DNA of 64,000 nucleotides from Syntrophotaleaceae bacterium (GCA_041390365.1 JAWKQB010000002.1:372001-436000), one strand, 5' to 3'; shown: positions 50,421 through 59,343, numbered from the stretch's first letter. Notes: a model not told the origin generated them from the sequence alone. Numbers and translations: made by a program.

Positions 50421-51611
50421 ATGTTTTTACCCTATGGGGACACGCCCAATCCGCCGACAACCCCCTTCATTAACTATTTTTTCATTGCGGCCAACATCGC
50501 CGTTTTCCTGTTCGTCACGCTGCCGCTGACAATGAGCAGGCCCGATTTCAACGACCCTTTGGTGGTCGATTATATCCGCGTCGTTGGTGCCCGGGGATAC
50601 GGGTCCGCCCAACAGATCCTGCAGAACATGACAGCCTATGATCTGTTTGTTTTCCGATACGGTTTCAGACCGGGTTCACCAAGCCTTTTCACCCTTTTCT
50701 CATCCATGTTTCTGCACGGCGGCTGGCTGCACCTGATCGGCAATATGGTGTTCCTCTGGATCTTCGGGGACAATGTCGAACATCGCCTTGGCCGGTTCGG
50801 GTATCTCGGCTTCTATCTGGTGGCGGGGGTCGCTGCGACGCTGTTCTTTTCCCTGTTCGTGCCCGGCTCCCAGGTTCCCCTGGTCGGAGCCTCCGGCGCC
50901 ATTTCCGGGGTGCTTGGCTGCTATTTCATCTGGTTTCCCCGCAACCAGGTCAAGACCTTCGTCTTCCTCTTTCCTATCCTGATGAACACTTTTTACCTGC
51001 CCGCCCGCCTGGTCCTCGGTTTCTATCTGGTTATCGACAATATCATTCCCTTTCTGTTCACCGCCGGCCAGGCCTCCGGAGTTGCCCACGGGGCGCACAT
51101 CGGCGGGTTTGGCGCCGGCCTTCTGCTGGCCTTCGCCGTTGACCGGTGGCAATGGATCGGATACAAGCATCGAAGCCGGGTGAAGGACATTACCGGGGGG
51201 CCGGCGGAGAGAAAGGAGACGGTCCGGGAGACCACTGAAGCGCAGAGGGTGGTCGAACTGCTTGGTGAAAACCTTATGGACCGGGCAACAGACCTTTATT
51301 TTCAATTGGACGATCGAAAGGAACGGCTGGCGGTGCCCGATGAGGCAGTGCTGGATATGGGCAATAATCTGCTGGAACAGGGGAAAAATCTGCCGGCTCT
51401 GTCTTTGTTCCGGAGGTTCATTGCCGAACGGCCCAACAGCCCGGAGATCGATCGTGCCTTTCTCGGAGCGGGAGAGGCCATGCTGCGCCAGCCCCGGGGG
51501 GATACCAGTGCCTACCACTACTTTTTGACGGCCCTCGATACCGCCCGCACTGAACAAACGGCCAAACTGGCCAGGGAGTACCTGCGCCGCCTGGATAGAA
51601 GGGCGCGCTGA
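50421..51611 (+). CDS. rhomboid intramembrane protease with C-terminal helical domain
   Basis: ATG 50421 with GAGG 9 bases upstream; 396 residues. The first 255 residues are a rhomboid: an N-terminal helix (INYFFIAANIAVFLF), HGGWLHLIGNMVFLWIFG, Ser158 in LVGASGAISG and His226 in AHGAHIGGFGAG, the Ser-His dyad. Residues about 275-396 form a soluble helical tail (ELLGENLMDRATDLYFQLD, RFIAERPNSPEIDRAFLGAGEAM) resembling TPR repeats, which may select substrates. It cleaves membrane proteins within the inner membrane. Confidence 0.92.
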   Translation: MFLPYGDTPNPPTTPFINYFFIAANIAVFLFVTLPLTMSRPDFNDPLVVDYIRVVGARGYGSAQQILQNMTAYDLFVFRYGFRPGSPSLFTLFSSMFLHGGWLHLIGNMVFLWIFGDNVEHRLGRFGYLGFYLVAGVAATLFFSLFVPGSQVPLVGASGAISGVLGCYFIWFPRNQVKTFVFLFPILMNTFYLPARLVLGFYLVIDNIIPFLFTAGQASGVAHGAHIGGFGAGLLLAFAVDRWQWIGYKHRSRVKDITGGPAERKETVRETTEAQRVVELLGENLMDRATDLYFQLDDRKERLAVPDEAVLDMGNNLLEQGKNLPALSLFRRFIAERPNSPEIDRAFLGAGEAMLRQPRGDTSAYHYFLTALDTARTEQTAKLAREYLRRLDRRAR

Positions 51612-51650
51612 AGTCTATCCTTGCCGTCCCTTCAGTCCGTGATGTTTCCC

Positions 51651-53420
51651 TTAAAAGGGAAAAACCAACGGAATCAGCAGGGTTCCGAGAATCCAGACGA
51701 GCAGGTTCAAAGGCGCTCCAACCTTGGTGTAGTCGAAGAAGCGGTAGCCGCCCGGTCCCATGACCAGGGCATTCGACTGATGGCTGATCGGGGTCATGAA
51801 GCAGGAGGAGGCCGCCAGGGCGACGGCCATGAAGAAGGGTTTCGGGCTGACCTCCAGTTCCTGGGCGGCATGAAACACGATGGGTGCGATCAGGACGGCG
51901 GCCGCGGCATGGCTCATGACCTCGGTCAGCAGGGACGTCAGCAGAAAAAAGGCTGCCAGGACGACCCATGGTCCGAGTGGGCCGAAGAGGTTCAGGACCA
52001 GGTCGGCCAGTATCAGGGCGGCGCCGGTTTTTTCCAGTGCGAGGCCGAGGGGCAGGGTGCCCGCAATCAGCAGAATGATGCCCCAGTCGATGCTTTCATA
52101 GGCCTCCTGGATGGTCAGACAGCGGAAGAACACCATGGCCAGGGCCCCGAGGGTGGCGGCGAGCATGATCGGCAGGATGCCGGTCGCGGCCAGCAGGATA
52201 ACACCGATCAGGGCCCCCAGGGCAAAGGGGGCGCGGTGGGGATGGTAGCTGACCGGTGGAATACCCCCCATCAGCAGAAAACCGTGGGCCTTGCCCAGAT
52301 GGATGATCCGCTCCTTGGGGCCCTGCAGCAGCAGAACGTCGCCGAACTTCAGACTCACCCGATCCACCTTTTTGACCATCGGTGCTCCCTGGCGCCAGAG
52401 GGCAAGGACATTCAGGCCGTGGCTTTCGTGAAACTGCACCTGCCGCAGGGTTTTCCCCACCAAGTCGCTGTTCGGCGTCAGAGAGGCTTCCATCACCACC
52501 AGGTTTTCATCCATTTTTTCCGCCGGTGGATTGTCCTGTTCGGGAATCAGCTTCAACCCCTTGGTCTGCATCACCTTCAGAATCCCTTCGGGGTTGCCCT
52601 CCAGCAGCAGCACGTCCCCCTGGCGCAGCTTGCGATTGCCTCGCGGTTGCGGCAGCTTCTGATGACCTCGAAGGATCGCCCTGACCTTCAGATTGAAGTC
52701 TCTCTCCAGTCTGCTGTGGGTTATGGTCTGACCGACCAGGGGAGAATTTTCCTGAATCTCGATTTCCGTAATGTATTCCTTGACCTGGTACTCTTCGGTC
52801 AGTTTTCCCGATTTGCGCAGGGGCAGCAGGCGGTGTCCGAGAAATGCCATGTAGAGGATGCCTGCCGTCGCCACTGTCAGGCCCACCGGAGCGAAGGAGA
52901 ACATGTTGAAGGATTGACCGGCATACTGCTTGAGCAGACTGTTCATGAGGATGTTCGGCGGAGTGCCGATCAGGGTGCAGACCCCTCCCAGAAGAGAACC
53001 GCTCGCAAGAGGGATCAGAAGCTTTGACGGACTGAGGTTCAGTTGACGGGCAATGCTGATGACCACCGGCATGAGAACAGCGGTCGATCCAATGTTGTTC
53101 ATGAATGCTGAAAACAAGGCCACGCAGGCCATGATGACGGCGATCAGACGGGGCAGGCTCTTGCCTGCCATGCGAATCAGACGTTCTCCCAATTGCCCCG
53201 TGGCACCGGTGTTGGATATGCCGGTGCTGATAATGAACATTGCCGCCACGGTTATGACCGCCGGATTGCTGAATCCCGAAAAGGCTTCCTCCGGCGAAAG
53301 CAGTCCGGTGGCCGCAAGGGCGAGGAGGGCAAGCAGGCTGGTGATATCCATACGCAGCCACTCGGTCGCGAACAGCAGAATGGTTGCCGACAGGATGGCA
53401 AGAACAATAGCTATTTCCAT
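51651..53420 (-). CDS. SLC13/DASS-type anion transporter with two RCK_C domains
   Basis: A 589-residue protein with two membrane halves (about 1-195 and 395-589) and a cytoplasmic insert of about 190 residues that holds two TrkA_C/RCK_C domains (EIEIQENSPLVGQTITHSRLE; GDVLLLEGNPEGILK; VVMEASLTPNSDLVGKTLRQ). Signatures FSAFMNNIGSTAVLMPVV and LIGTPPNILMNSLL are typical of the SLC13 family, and LTEVMSHAAAAVLIAPI is the second copy. Relatives carry sulfate, succinate or other anions with Na+. It is alone on the minus strand, with its start preceded by a palindrome at 53538. Confidence 0.92.
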   Translation of the reverse strand: MEIAIVLAILSATILLFATEWLRMDITSLLALLALAATGLLSPEEAFSGFSNPAVITVAAMFIISTGISNTGATGQLGERLIRMAGKSLPRLIAVIMACVALFSAFMNNIGSTAVLMPVVISIARQLNLSPSKLLIPLASGSLLGGVCTLIGTPPNILMNSLLKQYAGQSFNMFSFAPVGLTVATAGILYMAFLGHRLLPLRKSGKLTEEYQVKEYITEIEIQENSPLVGQTITHSRLERDFNLKVRAILRGHQKLPQPRGNRKLRQGDVLLLEGNPEGILKVMQTKGLKLIPEQDNPPAEKMDENLVVMEASLTPNSDLVGKTLRQVQFHESHGLNVLALWRQGAPMVKKVDRVSLKFGDVLLLQGPKERIIHLGKAHGFLLMGGIPPVSYHPHRAPFALGALIGVILLAATGILPIMLAATLGALAMVFFRCLTIQEAYESIDWGIILLIAGTLPLGLALEKTGAALILADLVLNLFGPLGPWVVLAAFFLLTSLLTEVMSHAAAAVLIAPIVFHAAQELEVSPKPFFMAVALAASSCFMTPISHQSNALVMGPGGYRFFDYTKVGAPLNLLVWILGTLLIPLVFPF

Positions 53421-53537
53421 AACAACTCATCAAATAAAGTCAGGCGAGTGGCGCCGGTGTATGATCCACGGTCCTGTTGGTGCAGTGGGGGATGCGGACA
53501 AGAACCGCAGCCCGGAGCTCTTTCACTGCGCCGTAGT

Positions 53538-53559
53538 ACCGGTCCACTGCAGGACCGGT
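53538..53559. repeat. perfect 8-bp palindromic hairpin upstream of the SLC13 gene
   Basis: ACCGGTCC and GGACCGGT face each other across ACTGCA, in the 175-base gap between the SLC13 gene start and the thiE end. It has no T-run; it may be an operator or the 3' end of the thi transcript. Nothing else is recognisable in the gap. Confidence 0.45.
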
Positions 53560-53596
53560 CTATGCATGTTTCAATATAAACCGAAACAGGCGATGG

Positions 53597-54262
53597 CTAC
53601 AAGGAAGCTGCTGCCGCGCAAAAGCCTTCCGCCGCCAGGGTTTCCATCATGTTGCTGGCAGCTTTGCGCGGGTCCTCAGCGTTCAGAATGGCCGAAATCA
53701 AAGCAATTCCCGATGCGCCCGCAGCACGCAGCTCAGCAAGTTTTTCGGGTCGAATTCCTCCCAGGGCCAAGACCGGGATGGGGCTGGTGCGACAAGCGGA
53801 CTGCAGCCGCTCAAGCCCTTGCGCAGGTCCGTAGCCCGCTTTCGAAGGAGTGAAGTACACAGGACTGAAGGTGAGAAAGTTTGCCCCCTGCCGGGCGGCA
53901 GGCAGGATTTCTTCCAATCGGTGGGTTGAGACGCCGATCAGTTTTTTATGACCGAGCAGGCTGCGAACTTTGGCCACGGGAAGTGACTGATGACCGAGGT
54001 GAACGCCGTCAGCGCCCACAGCCAGGGCCACATCGACCCGGTCGTTAATCAGCAGTCGGGCATGGTGGCGGCGGGTGAGATTCCTTATTTCAGAGGCAAG
54101 ATCGAACAGCTCCCGGCTGGTCAGATCTTTTTCCCGCAGTTGGACGGCGGGTACCCCGCCGCGAAGGGCCTGCTCGACAACCTTCAGCAGGTCGCCGCCA
54201 GGACCAAGAGCCAGACGGTCGGTAATCAGGCAGAGAGGGAAAAGGGGCTGGTCAGCGACCAT
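53597..54262 (-). CDS. thiE: thiamine phosphate synthase
   Basis: A 221-residue TIM-barrel enzyme that joins hydroxymethylpyrimidine diphosphate and thiazole phosphate to give thiamine phosphate. Signatures VPAVQLREKDLTSRELF, INDRVDVALAVGADGVHLGHQSLPV, GVSTHRLEEI and FSPVYFTPSK are intact. The start overlaps the thiH end by 11 bases; ATG 54262 is used because it follows GGAAC and aligns with the usual family start. It is the last gene of the thi operon. Confidence 0.95.
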   Translation of the reverse strand: MVADQPLFPLCLITDRLALGPGGDLLKVVEQALRGGVPAVQLREKDLTSRELFDLASEIRNLTRRHHARLLINDRVDVALAVGADGVHLGHQSLPVAKVRSLLGHKKLIGVSTHRLEEILPAARQGANFLTFSPVYFTPSKAGYGPAQGLERLQSACRTSPIPVLALGGIRPEKLAELRAAGASGIALISAILNAEDPRKAASNMMETLAAEGFCAAAASL

Positions 54263-55391
54263 AAGCAGGTTCCGCCGGATTGCTCCGGAAAGCGCCGTCC
54301 CAATCCTTCCACACCGGCTCGTACCCTTTGGTTCTGAGCATGGCGCAGATCTGATGGGCATCCCGGTCGTCGTCGATCACGAACTGCTCGCTGCCGTCGG
54401 CGGCATGGCCGTAGCCCCCCGGTGCGGTGCTCGACCCGGCGCTGAGCTGGGTGATCCCCAGCGGCAGCAGGTGATCGCGCAGCTGGGCGCTCTCCCGGGT
54501 CGACAGGGTCAGTCCGGCGTCCGGCAACCACAGCCGCAGAGCGCAGATCAGCTGCACCAGGGCCGCATCCGAGACCGGCTGCAGGGGCGAGAAGCCGCCG
54601 TCGGCCGGACGAATCCGGGGAAAAGAGACACTGACCCGGCTGCGCCACCAGGTGCGGGCCAGGTGCCGGGCATGCAGCCCGACGTAGAACCCCTCCCGCC
54701 GCCAGTCGCCCAGGCCCAAAAGCGCGCCGATGCCGATGGTGCGCAGTCCCGCGGCCCCTCCCCGGTCCGGTGTCTCCAGCCGCCAGTTGAAATCCCGTTT
54801 GCGCCCGCTCGGGTGCAGGTGCGCATAGAGCTCCCGGTCGTAGGTCTCCTGGTAGACGGTCAGGCTGTCGGCACCGGCCTCCACCATCTGCCGGTAGCCC
54901 GCCTCGTCCATCGGGTAGACTTCCAGCCCGATGCTGGAGAACAGAGCCCGCACCCGGCGGATGGCGGCGGCCACGTAGGCGTCGTCCACTGCACGGGGCG
55001 CCTCGCCGGTCAACAGCAGCACGTGGCGGAAACCCCGCCCCGCCAGGATCTTCGCCTCGGCCTCGATCTGTTCGAGGGTCAGGGTGCGCCGCGCCACCTG
55101 GTTGGCCGCGTTGAAGCCGCAGTACAGGCAGCTGTTGGTGCACTCGTTGGACAGGTATAAAGGCGCATAGAGCTGGATGGTCTTGCCGAAGCGGCGCTGG
55201 GTGAGCCGGTGGGACTTCTGCGCCAGAGGCTCCAGATAGGCGCCGGCCGCCGGCGACAAAAGGGCCAAAAAGTCCCCCACCTGCAGATGCTCCGCCTGCA
55301 GGGCCCGTTCCACCTCCCGCGGGCCGCAGGCGGCGATGCGTGCGGCGATCTCGTCGCCGTCGAAGCGGTTGAACAGCTCCAGAAAACTCAT
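54252..55391 (-). CDS. thiH: 2-iminoacetate synthase (radical SAM)
   Basis: A 379-residue radical SAM enzyme cleaving tyrosine to 2-iminoacetate for thiazole synthesis. The cluster motif CTNSCLYCGF is intact, with the supporting YLSNE segment before it and a C-terminal BATS-like domain (GGFSPLQPVSDAALVQLI). This marks the anaerobic route, replacing ThiO. It overlaps thiG by 4 bases (ATGA), so translation is coupled. Confidence 0.95.
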   Translation of the reverse strand: MSFLELFNRFDGDEIAARIAACGPREVERALQAEHLQVGDFLALLSPAAGAYLEPLAQKSHRLTQRRFGKTIQLYAPLYLSNECTNSCLYCGFNAANQVARRTLTLEQIEAEAKILAGRGFRHVLLLTGEAPRAVDDAYVAAAIRRVRALFSSIGLEVYPMDEAGYRQMVEAGADSLTVYQETYDRELYAHLHPSGRKRDFNWRLETPDRGGAAGLRTIGIGALLGLGDWRREGFYVGLHARHLARTWWRSRVSVSFPRIRPADGGFSPLQPVSDAALVQLICALRLWLPDAGLTLSTRESAQLRDHLLPLGITQLSAGSSTAPGGYGHAADGSEQFVIDDDRDAHQICAMLRTKGYEPVWKDWDGAFRSNPAEPAYGR

Positions 55392-56164
55392 GTCTCGTCC
55401 CTCAGAAATCCGGTCAGCGGGCTGGAGGCCTCGGCCTGCTGCCGGGGGGCGGCCAGCCCGGCCAGGTAAGCCAGGCGTCCGGCCTCGACGCCGAGGCGGA
55501 AGGCGGCGGCCATGCGCGCCGGGTCGGGGGTGACGGCCAGGGCGGTGTTGACCAGCACGGCGTCGGCCCCCAGCTCCATTGCCTCGGCGGCGTGAGAGGG
55601 GGCGCCGAGGCCGGCGTCGACCACCACCGGCACGCTCGCCTGTTCGATAATGATGGCGATGCTGTCGCGGGTCTTCACCCCTTTGTTGGTGCCGATCGGA
55701 GCGCCCAGCGGCATGACCGTGGCGGTGCCGATCTCCTGCAGGCGCTTGGCCAGCACCGGGTCGGCGTTGATGTAGGGCAGTACGATAAAGCCGTCCTTGA
55801 TCAGGATCTCGGCGGCCTTGAGGGTTTCGATCGGGTCGGGCAGCAGGTAGTAGGGATCGGGAGTGACCTCGAGCTTGACCCAGGGCTCGCAGCCCGCGGC
55901 CCGGGCCAGCCGGGCCAGGCGCACCGCCTCCTCGGCGTCGCGGGCGCCGCTGGTGTTGGGCAAAAGCAGGCACTTGTCCCGGTCGATATGGGCCAGCAGG
56001 TCGTCCTCGGGGCGGTCGATGTCCACCCGCCGCAGGGCGACGGTGACGATCTGGCTGCCGGAAGCCGCGATGGCAGCGGCCATAAGTTGGTTGGAGGCGA
56101 ATTTGCCGGTGCCGACCATGAGGCGGGAGGTGAATTTGCGGCCGGCGATGATCAGTTCGTCCAT
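55388..56164 (-). CDS. thiG: thiazole synthase
   Basis: A 258-residue barrel protein forming the thiazole ring from dehydroglycine, DXP and ThiS thiocarboxylate. Signatures: MVGTGKFASNQ, IVTVALRRVD (Lys/Arg site region), LLPNTSGARDAEEAVRLARLAR, VMPLGAPIGTNKG and VVDAGLGAPSHAAEAMELGADAVL in short pieces. It is the usual length. Its start is 186 bases after thiS, an unusual gap in an otherwise overlapping operon. Confidence 0.96.
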   Translation of the reverse strand: MDELIIAGRKFTSRLMVGTGKFASNQLMAAAIAASGSQIVTVALRRVDIDRPEDDLLAHIDRDKCLLLPNTSGARDAEEAVRLARLARAAGCEPWVKLEVTPDPYYLLPDPIETLKAAEILIKDGFIVLPYINADPVLAKRLQEIGTATVMPLGAPIGTNKGVKTRDSIAIIIEQASVPVVVDAGLGAPSHAAEAMELGADAVLVNTALAVTPDPARMAAAFRLGVEAGRLAYLAGLAAPRQQAEASSPLTGFLRDET

Positions 56165-56265
56165 GGTTGTCTTCCTTCTATTTGCTAACCCTATCCAGCA
56201 GGGAGCTTTGTTTTAATGCCTTTGCCCTTTAATCCCCTGTGACGCAGCCGGGGCGCGTTTTTCTG

Positions 56266-56330
56266 CCCACTCTTTTGACGCGCATCAAAAGAGTGGGTCG
56301 TCGTGCGGGGGCGAAACCTCGCGGTTTAGC
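56266..56330. repeat. palindromic insert between thiS and thiG
   Basis: CCCACTCTTTTGA / TCAAAAGAGTGGG (13-bp stem, CGCGCA loop, 56266-56297) is followed by a second hairpin GCGAAACC / GGTTTAGC at 56311-56330 (one mismatch). The design matches the widespread palindromic intergenic repeats of Proteobacteria. Confidence 0.7.
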
Positions 56331-56350
56331 CGATAAAAAGCAGAACAACC

Positions 56351-56551
56351 TTACCCGCCGCCTACAAAGCGGACCACTTCCACCCGATCTCCGTCATGCA
56401 GTACGGTTGCGGCGAAGGCATCCCGGGGGATAATGTCCAGATTTCGTTCCACCGCCACCTGGGTCGGCTCCAGCTGCAGCAGCTCCAGCAGCATGGCGAC
56501 GGTGGAGGCTGACGGCAATTCTTTTGGGTGGCCGTTGACGATGACGTTCAT
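56351..56551 (-). CDS. thiS: sulfur carrier protein ThiS
   Basis: A 66-residue beta-grasp protein ending in Gly-Gly-Gly (VVRFVGGG), the site that becomes a thiocarboxylate. The start MNVIVNGHPKELPSASTV and LELLQLEPTQVAVERNLDIIPR are typical of ThiS. It overlaps thiF by 4 bases. Confidence 0.94.
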   Translation of the reverse strand: MNVIVNGHPKELPSASTVAMLLELLQLEPTQVAVERNLDIIPRDAFAATVLHDGDRVEVVRFVGGG

Positions 56552-57369
56552 CTGGGTTGCTCCTCTGCCGGGTCCTGGTCGAGCAGCAGACGTAGCACGG
56601 CGTTGGCCTGATGGTGGGCCGCGACCCCGACACGGGGAGCCATCAGTCCCTCGCCGGGGCGGGCCGCGCTGGTTTCGTCGCCGACCAGGAAGAGCCGGCT
56701 GCCGGCCCGACGGGTGCGGATGGTGTTGGCGGGGCCGAAACCCGCCACTCCGGAGGCGGCTACCAGCGGTGTTCCCGGTACTTTACCCAGGAATGTTTCG
56801 ACCAGCATCGCTTTCTGATCGGGAAGATCGAAAGCTTCCACCATGACATTCACGTCCTTGAACAGATCAGGAATGTTGACCGGGGTCAGGCGCAGATGGT
56901 GCGTCACGACTTCCACGTAGGGGTTGATCCGCTCAAGGGTCTGGCGCAGCGCCTCGACCTTATACATTCCGATTTGATCGAGAAAATAGTTCTGCCGGTT
57001 GAGGTTGGAGGGCTCAACGACATCGCAGTCGGCAATAATCAGCCGTCCAATGCCGCAGCGAGCCAGGGCCATGGCCACCGGCGAGCCGAGACCGCCGACC
57101 CCGGCAATTCCAACGCAGGCGGCTCGGATCTTGTCATGAACCCCGGGAGTGTGCCGGGCGACCAGCAAGGCTTCAAGCTCATCGGCCGAAGGCCGTTCAC
57201 CCCGCCGGATCAGCACCACGCGGTCCTTCTCACACAGGATCGGGTTGCCGCTTTCCGCATGGCCATTGTAGATGACGATATCGGCATCGGGACGGAACCG
57301 GTCACGCAGTTGCCTCAAGCTTGTGCCGGGAGCAATCTCCCGTATTTGCTCGTTCAGCCAGACAATCAT
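56548..57369 (-). CDS. thiF: ThiS adenylyltransferase with N-terminal ThiS-like extension
   Basis: A 273-residue E1-like enzyme activating the C-terminus of ThiS. The Rossmann loop GIAGVGGLGS (about 88-96), DCDVVEPSNLNRQNYF and KVEALRQTLERINPYV are typical. Residues 1-75 form an extra domain (MIVWLNEQIREIAPG, VIYNGHAESGNP, RVVLIRRGERPS) like a ThiS-type fold, as in the anaerobe ThiF form. It lacks the C-terminal CxxC zinc pairs common in ThiF. It is the first gene of the operon; ATG 57369 is used, though an upstream GTG is possible. Confidence 0.88.
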   Translation of the reverse strand: MIVWLNEQIREIAPGTSLRQLRDRFRPDADIVIYNGHAESGNPILCEKDRVVLIRRGERPSADELEALLVARHTPGVHDKIRAACVGIAGVGGLGSPVAMALARCGIGRLIIADCDVVEPSNLNRQNYFLDQIGMYKVEALRQTLERINPYVEVVTHHLRLTPVNIPDLFKDVNVMVEAFDLPDQKAMLVETFLGKVPGTPLVAASGVAGFGPANTIRTRRAGSRLFLVGDETSAARPGEGLMAPRVGVAAHHQANAVLRLLLDQDPAEEQPR

Positions 57370-57694
57370 ATTCACTGTCGCTCTCGTCAAGCGCCGGGGC
57401 GGTTTTCGATTGTCCTGGCCACCAGAATACCCTCGGCAATTCACCGTCAAAATATCAGTTGCCGAGGAAAATAGTCAAGGCTGACCAAGGTTTTGGTTGT
57501 TGTGCAAAATGATTTGCGCTTACAATGACCGCCTGTTTTCAAATCTGGTTAAGCCCTTTAATCAGGGCCAGGCAATTGTGAGGCCTAGAGATCGGCATCG
57601 AGGTCTGGGTCGAATTAATTTTTTTGACCCCCCGATTTTCATGCCTGCAGCAACGTAATGCGCTTAACCGGAATTTTTTTAAAGGGAAATTTCG
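57370..57694. other. 325-bp divergent intergenic region
   Basis: It holds the thi promoter and an inverted repeat around 57431-57478. In the rest, AT-rich and not coding, I see no RNA gene, no TPP riboswitch core and no clear promoter for the hypothetical gene at 57695. Confidence 0.6.
57449..57478 (-). promoter_or_regulatory. probable thi operon promoter with flanking inverted repeat
   Basis: On the minus strand TTGACT (57473-57478) and TATTTT (57449-57454) are 18 bases apart. A 9-bp inverted repeat (CCTCGGCAA at 57431-57439 and TTGCCGAGG at 57459-57467) brackets the -10, as expected for a repressor operator. Confidence 0.55.
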
Positions 57695-58006
57695 ATGAAT
57701 ATATCCGAACGCTACAGGGAGCTGGTCCGGGACGCGCGCACGCTTCGTCAGGTCTTTAACGGAAGTGACGATGCCCAGGAGCTGAAACTTATCGGTAAGG
57801 CGACTGCTGAATTGACCGAATTGGAGGAGCAGGTGGGTGATATCCCCCGCATTCAACTGGAGAGCAAGCTGACCCCTGTCCTGCTGAAGGCGCACAGCCT
57901 GCTCGACCGTTCCCGGCTGCTGCTGCAGGAAAAGGGGGCCGAGGACCGCGCCGCCGAGGTCTGGGAACTGGAACAGAAGGTCTACCGGCTTCTCAATGCC
58001 TTGTAA
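57695..58006 (+). CDS. hypothetical helical protein (103 aa)
   Basis: AAAGGG precedes ATG 57695. The product is cytoplasmic, acidic and almost all helix: NISERYRELVRDARTLRQVFNG, AELTELEEQVGDIPRIQLES, LKAHSLLDRSRLLLQEKG, EVWELEQKVYRLLNAL. Two or three coiled-coil helices suggest an oligomeric scaffold. No family recognised. The next gene is a small MerR-like protein on the same strand. Confidence 0.7.
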   Translation: MNISERYRELVRDARTLRQVFNGSDDAQELKLIGKATAELTELEEQVGDIPRIQLESKLTPVLLKAHSLLDRSRLLLQEKGAEDRAAEVWELEQKVYRLLNAL

Positions 58007-58089
58007 AACAAGGACCGGTTTGCATTTCCTTACCTGTCTGTCCTAGAGTAAGAACAGGTTGTGCGTGCGAAGGGAAAAGGAGGTTCCTT

Positions 58090-58275
58090 ATGTCCCTTGG
58101 AAAAACCTGGTTCACTCCGGAAGAAGCTGAATCAAAGGTCGGGATCGGCCGGGACCTGATTTTGAAGTGGGTCGAAGACGGCCTGGTACGGTGCGAACGG
58201 GAAGAAGGACATGTTGTCAGGGTCAACATCGATGACGTGAATCTCAAAGTCGAGGCCTTGACCAAAAAAGACTGA
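58090..58275 (+). CDS. small MerR/excisionase-type DNA-binding protein (61 aa)
   Basis: The 61-residue protein begins WFTPEEAESKVGIGRDLILKW, a winged helix-turn-helix with a KWVEDGLVRCER recognition part and a beta-wing (EGHVVRVNIDDVNLKVEALTK). It has a strong RBS (AAGGAGG). It is too short to carry an effector domain, so it may be a simple regulator or a DNA-architecture protein. It converges on the DAHP synthase gene, with the stops adjacent. Confidence 0.72.
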   Translation: MSLGKTWFTPEEAESKVGIGRDLILKWVEDGLVRCEREEGHVVRVNIDDVNLKVEALTKKD

Positions 58276-59343
58276 TTACCCTGCGGCCTGTTTCCGGCTT
58301 TCGGAAAGTTCCCTGTGGGCATAGCGCAGCAAACGCTCGGTCGTTGCCCAGTCGATGCATTTGTCGGTGATGGAAATACCGTATCGAAGATCGCGCGGAT
58401 TCGGGCAGAGAGGCTGGCTGCCGGCTTCCAGGTGGCTCTCCAGCATGACCGAAAAAATGGAGCGGTTGCCGATCACGATTTGGGAAACGACATTGAGAAG
58501 AACTTCTTCCTGCCGGTTGTGGTCCTTGTTTGAATTGGCATGGCTGCAGTCGACCATGATGGCCGGATCAAGGCCGGACTTGGCCAATAATTCTTCGACT
58601 TTGTCGATATCGTGAGGCATATAGTTCGGCTTGTCGCCGCCTCCCCGCAGCACGATGTGGACATCCGGGTTCCCGGTGGTTTCGACAATGGCGGTGCGTC
58701 CATCCCGGTCGATGCCGAGAAAATTGTGGGGATGTCTGGCAGCGCCCATGGCGTCGATGGCGATCTGGAGGTTGCCATCCGTGCCGTTTTTGAAGCCGAC
58801 CGGAAAGGACAGCCCGCTGGCCATTTCGCGATGGGGCTGGGATTCCGTGGTGCGGGCGCCGATGGCGCCCCAGCTGACCAGGTCTGAGAGGTACTGTATG
58901 GTTATGGGGTCGAGCATCTCCCCGGCGATCGGCAGCCTGCGGGCGGTTATCTCGCACAGCAGGTTGCGGGCCACGCCAAGACCTTTCGATATCTGATGGG
59001 TTCCGTTCAGGTCCGGATCGTTGATGAGACCTTTCCAGCCGATGGTTGTCCGGGGCTTTTCGAAATAAACCCGCATCACCAGCAAAAGCTGATCTTCCAG
59101 TTCCTGGCTCAGGGCCGCCAGACGGTCGGCATATTCGAGGGCGGATCTGGGATCGTGGATCGAACAGGGCCCAACCACGACCATGAGCCTCCGGTTGCGC
59201 CGGTGGAGAATATCCTTGATCTGCTGCCGGGCCTGGATGACGAATTCCGCCGCCCGCTCTGAAAGAGGGAAAACCTGCTTCAGGTCAGTGGGGGCGATAA
59301 TGGGGGTGAGGGATCGGACATTCAGATTGGTGGTGCGTTTCAT
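58276..59343 (-). CDS. 3-deoxy-7-phosphoheptulonate synthase, class I
   Basis: A 355-residue DAHP synthase of the AroF/AroG/AroH type, making DAHP from PEP and erythrose 4-phosphate, the first shikimate step. ATG 59343 follows GAGGTCC. Signatures: VVVGPCSIHDPRSALEYADRL, MRVYFEKPRTTIGWKGLINDP, GEMLDPITIQYLSDLVSWGAIGARTTESQ and VDCSHANSNKDH. The start peptide (TTNLNVRSLTPIIAP) resembles Tyr- or Phe-regulated isoforms, but the isoform is not decided here. Confidence 0.94.
   Translation of the reverse strand: MKRTTNLNVRSLTPIIAPTDLKQVFPLSERAAEFVIQARQQIKDILHRRNRRLMVVVGPCSIHDPRSALEYADRLAALSQELEDQLLLVMRVYFEKPRTTIGWKGLINDPDLNGTHQISKGLGVARNLLCEITARRLPIAGEMLDPITIQYLSDLVSWGAIGARTTESQPHREMASGLSFPVGFKNGTDGNLQIAIDAMGAARHPHNFLGIDRDGRTAIVETTGNPDVHIVLRGGGDKPNYMPHDIDKVEELLAKSGLDPAIMVDCSHANSNKDHNRQEEVLLNVVSQIVIGNRSIFSVMLESHLEAGSQPLCPNPRDLRYGISITDKCIDWATTERLLRYAHRELSESRKQAAG

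Noticed and set aside
57480..57694. tRNA or other structured RNA in the thiF/57695 gap
   Set aside because: No cloverleaf or conserved TPsiC-loop motif; the short pairings do not form a consistent fold.
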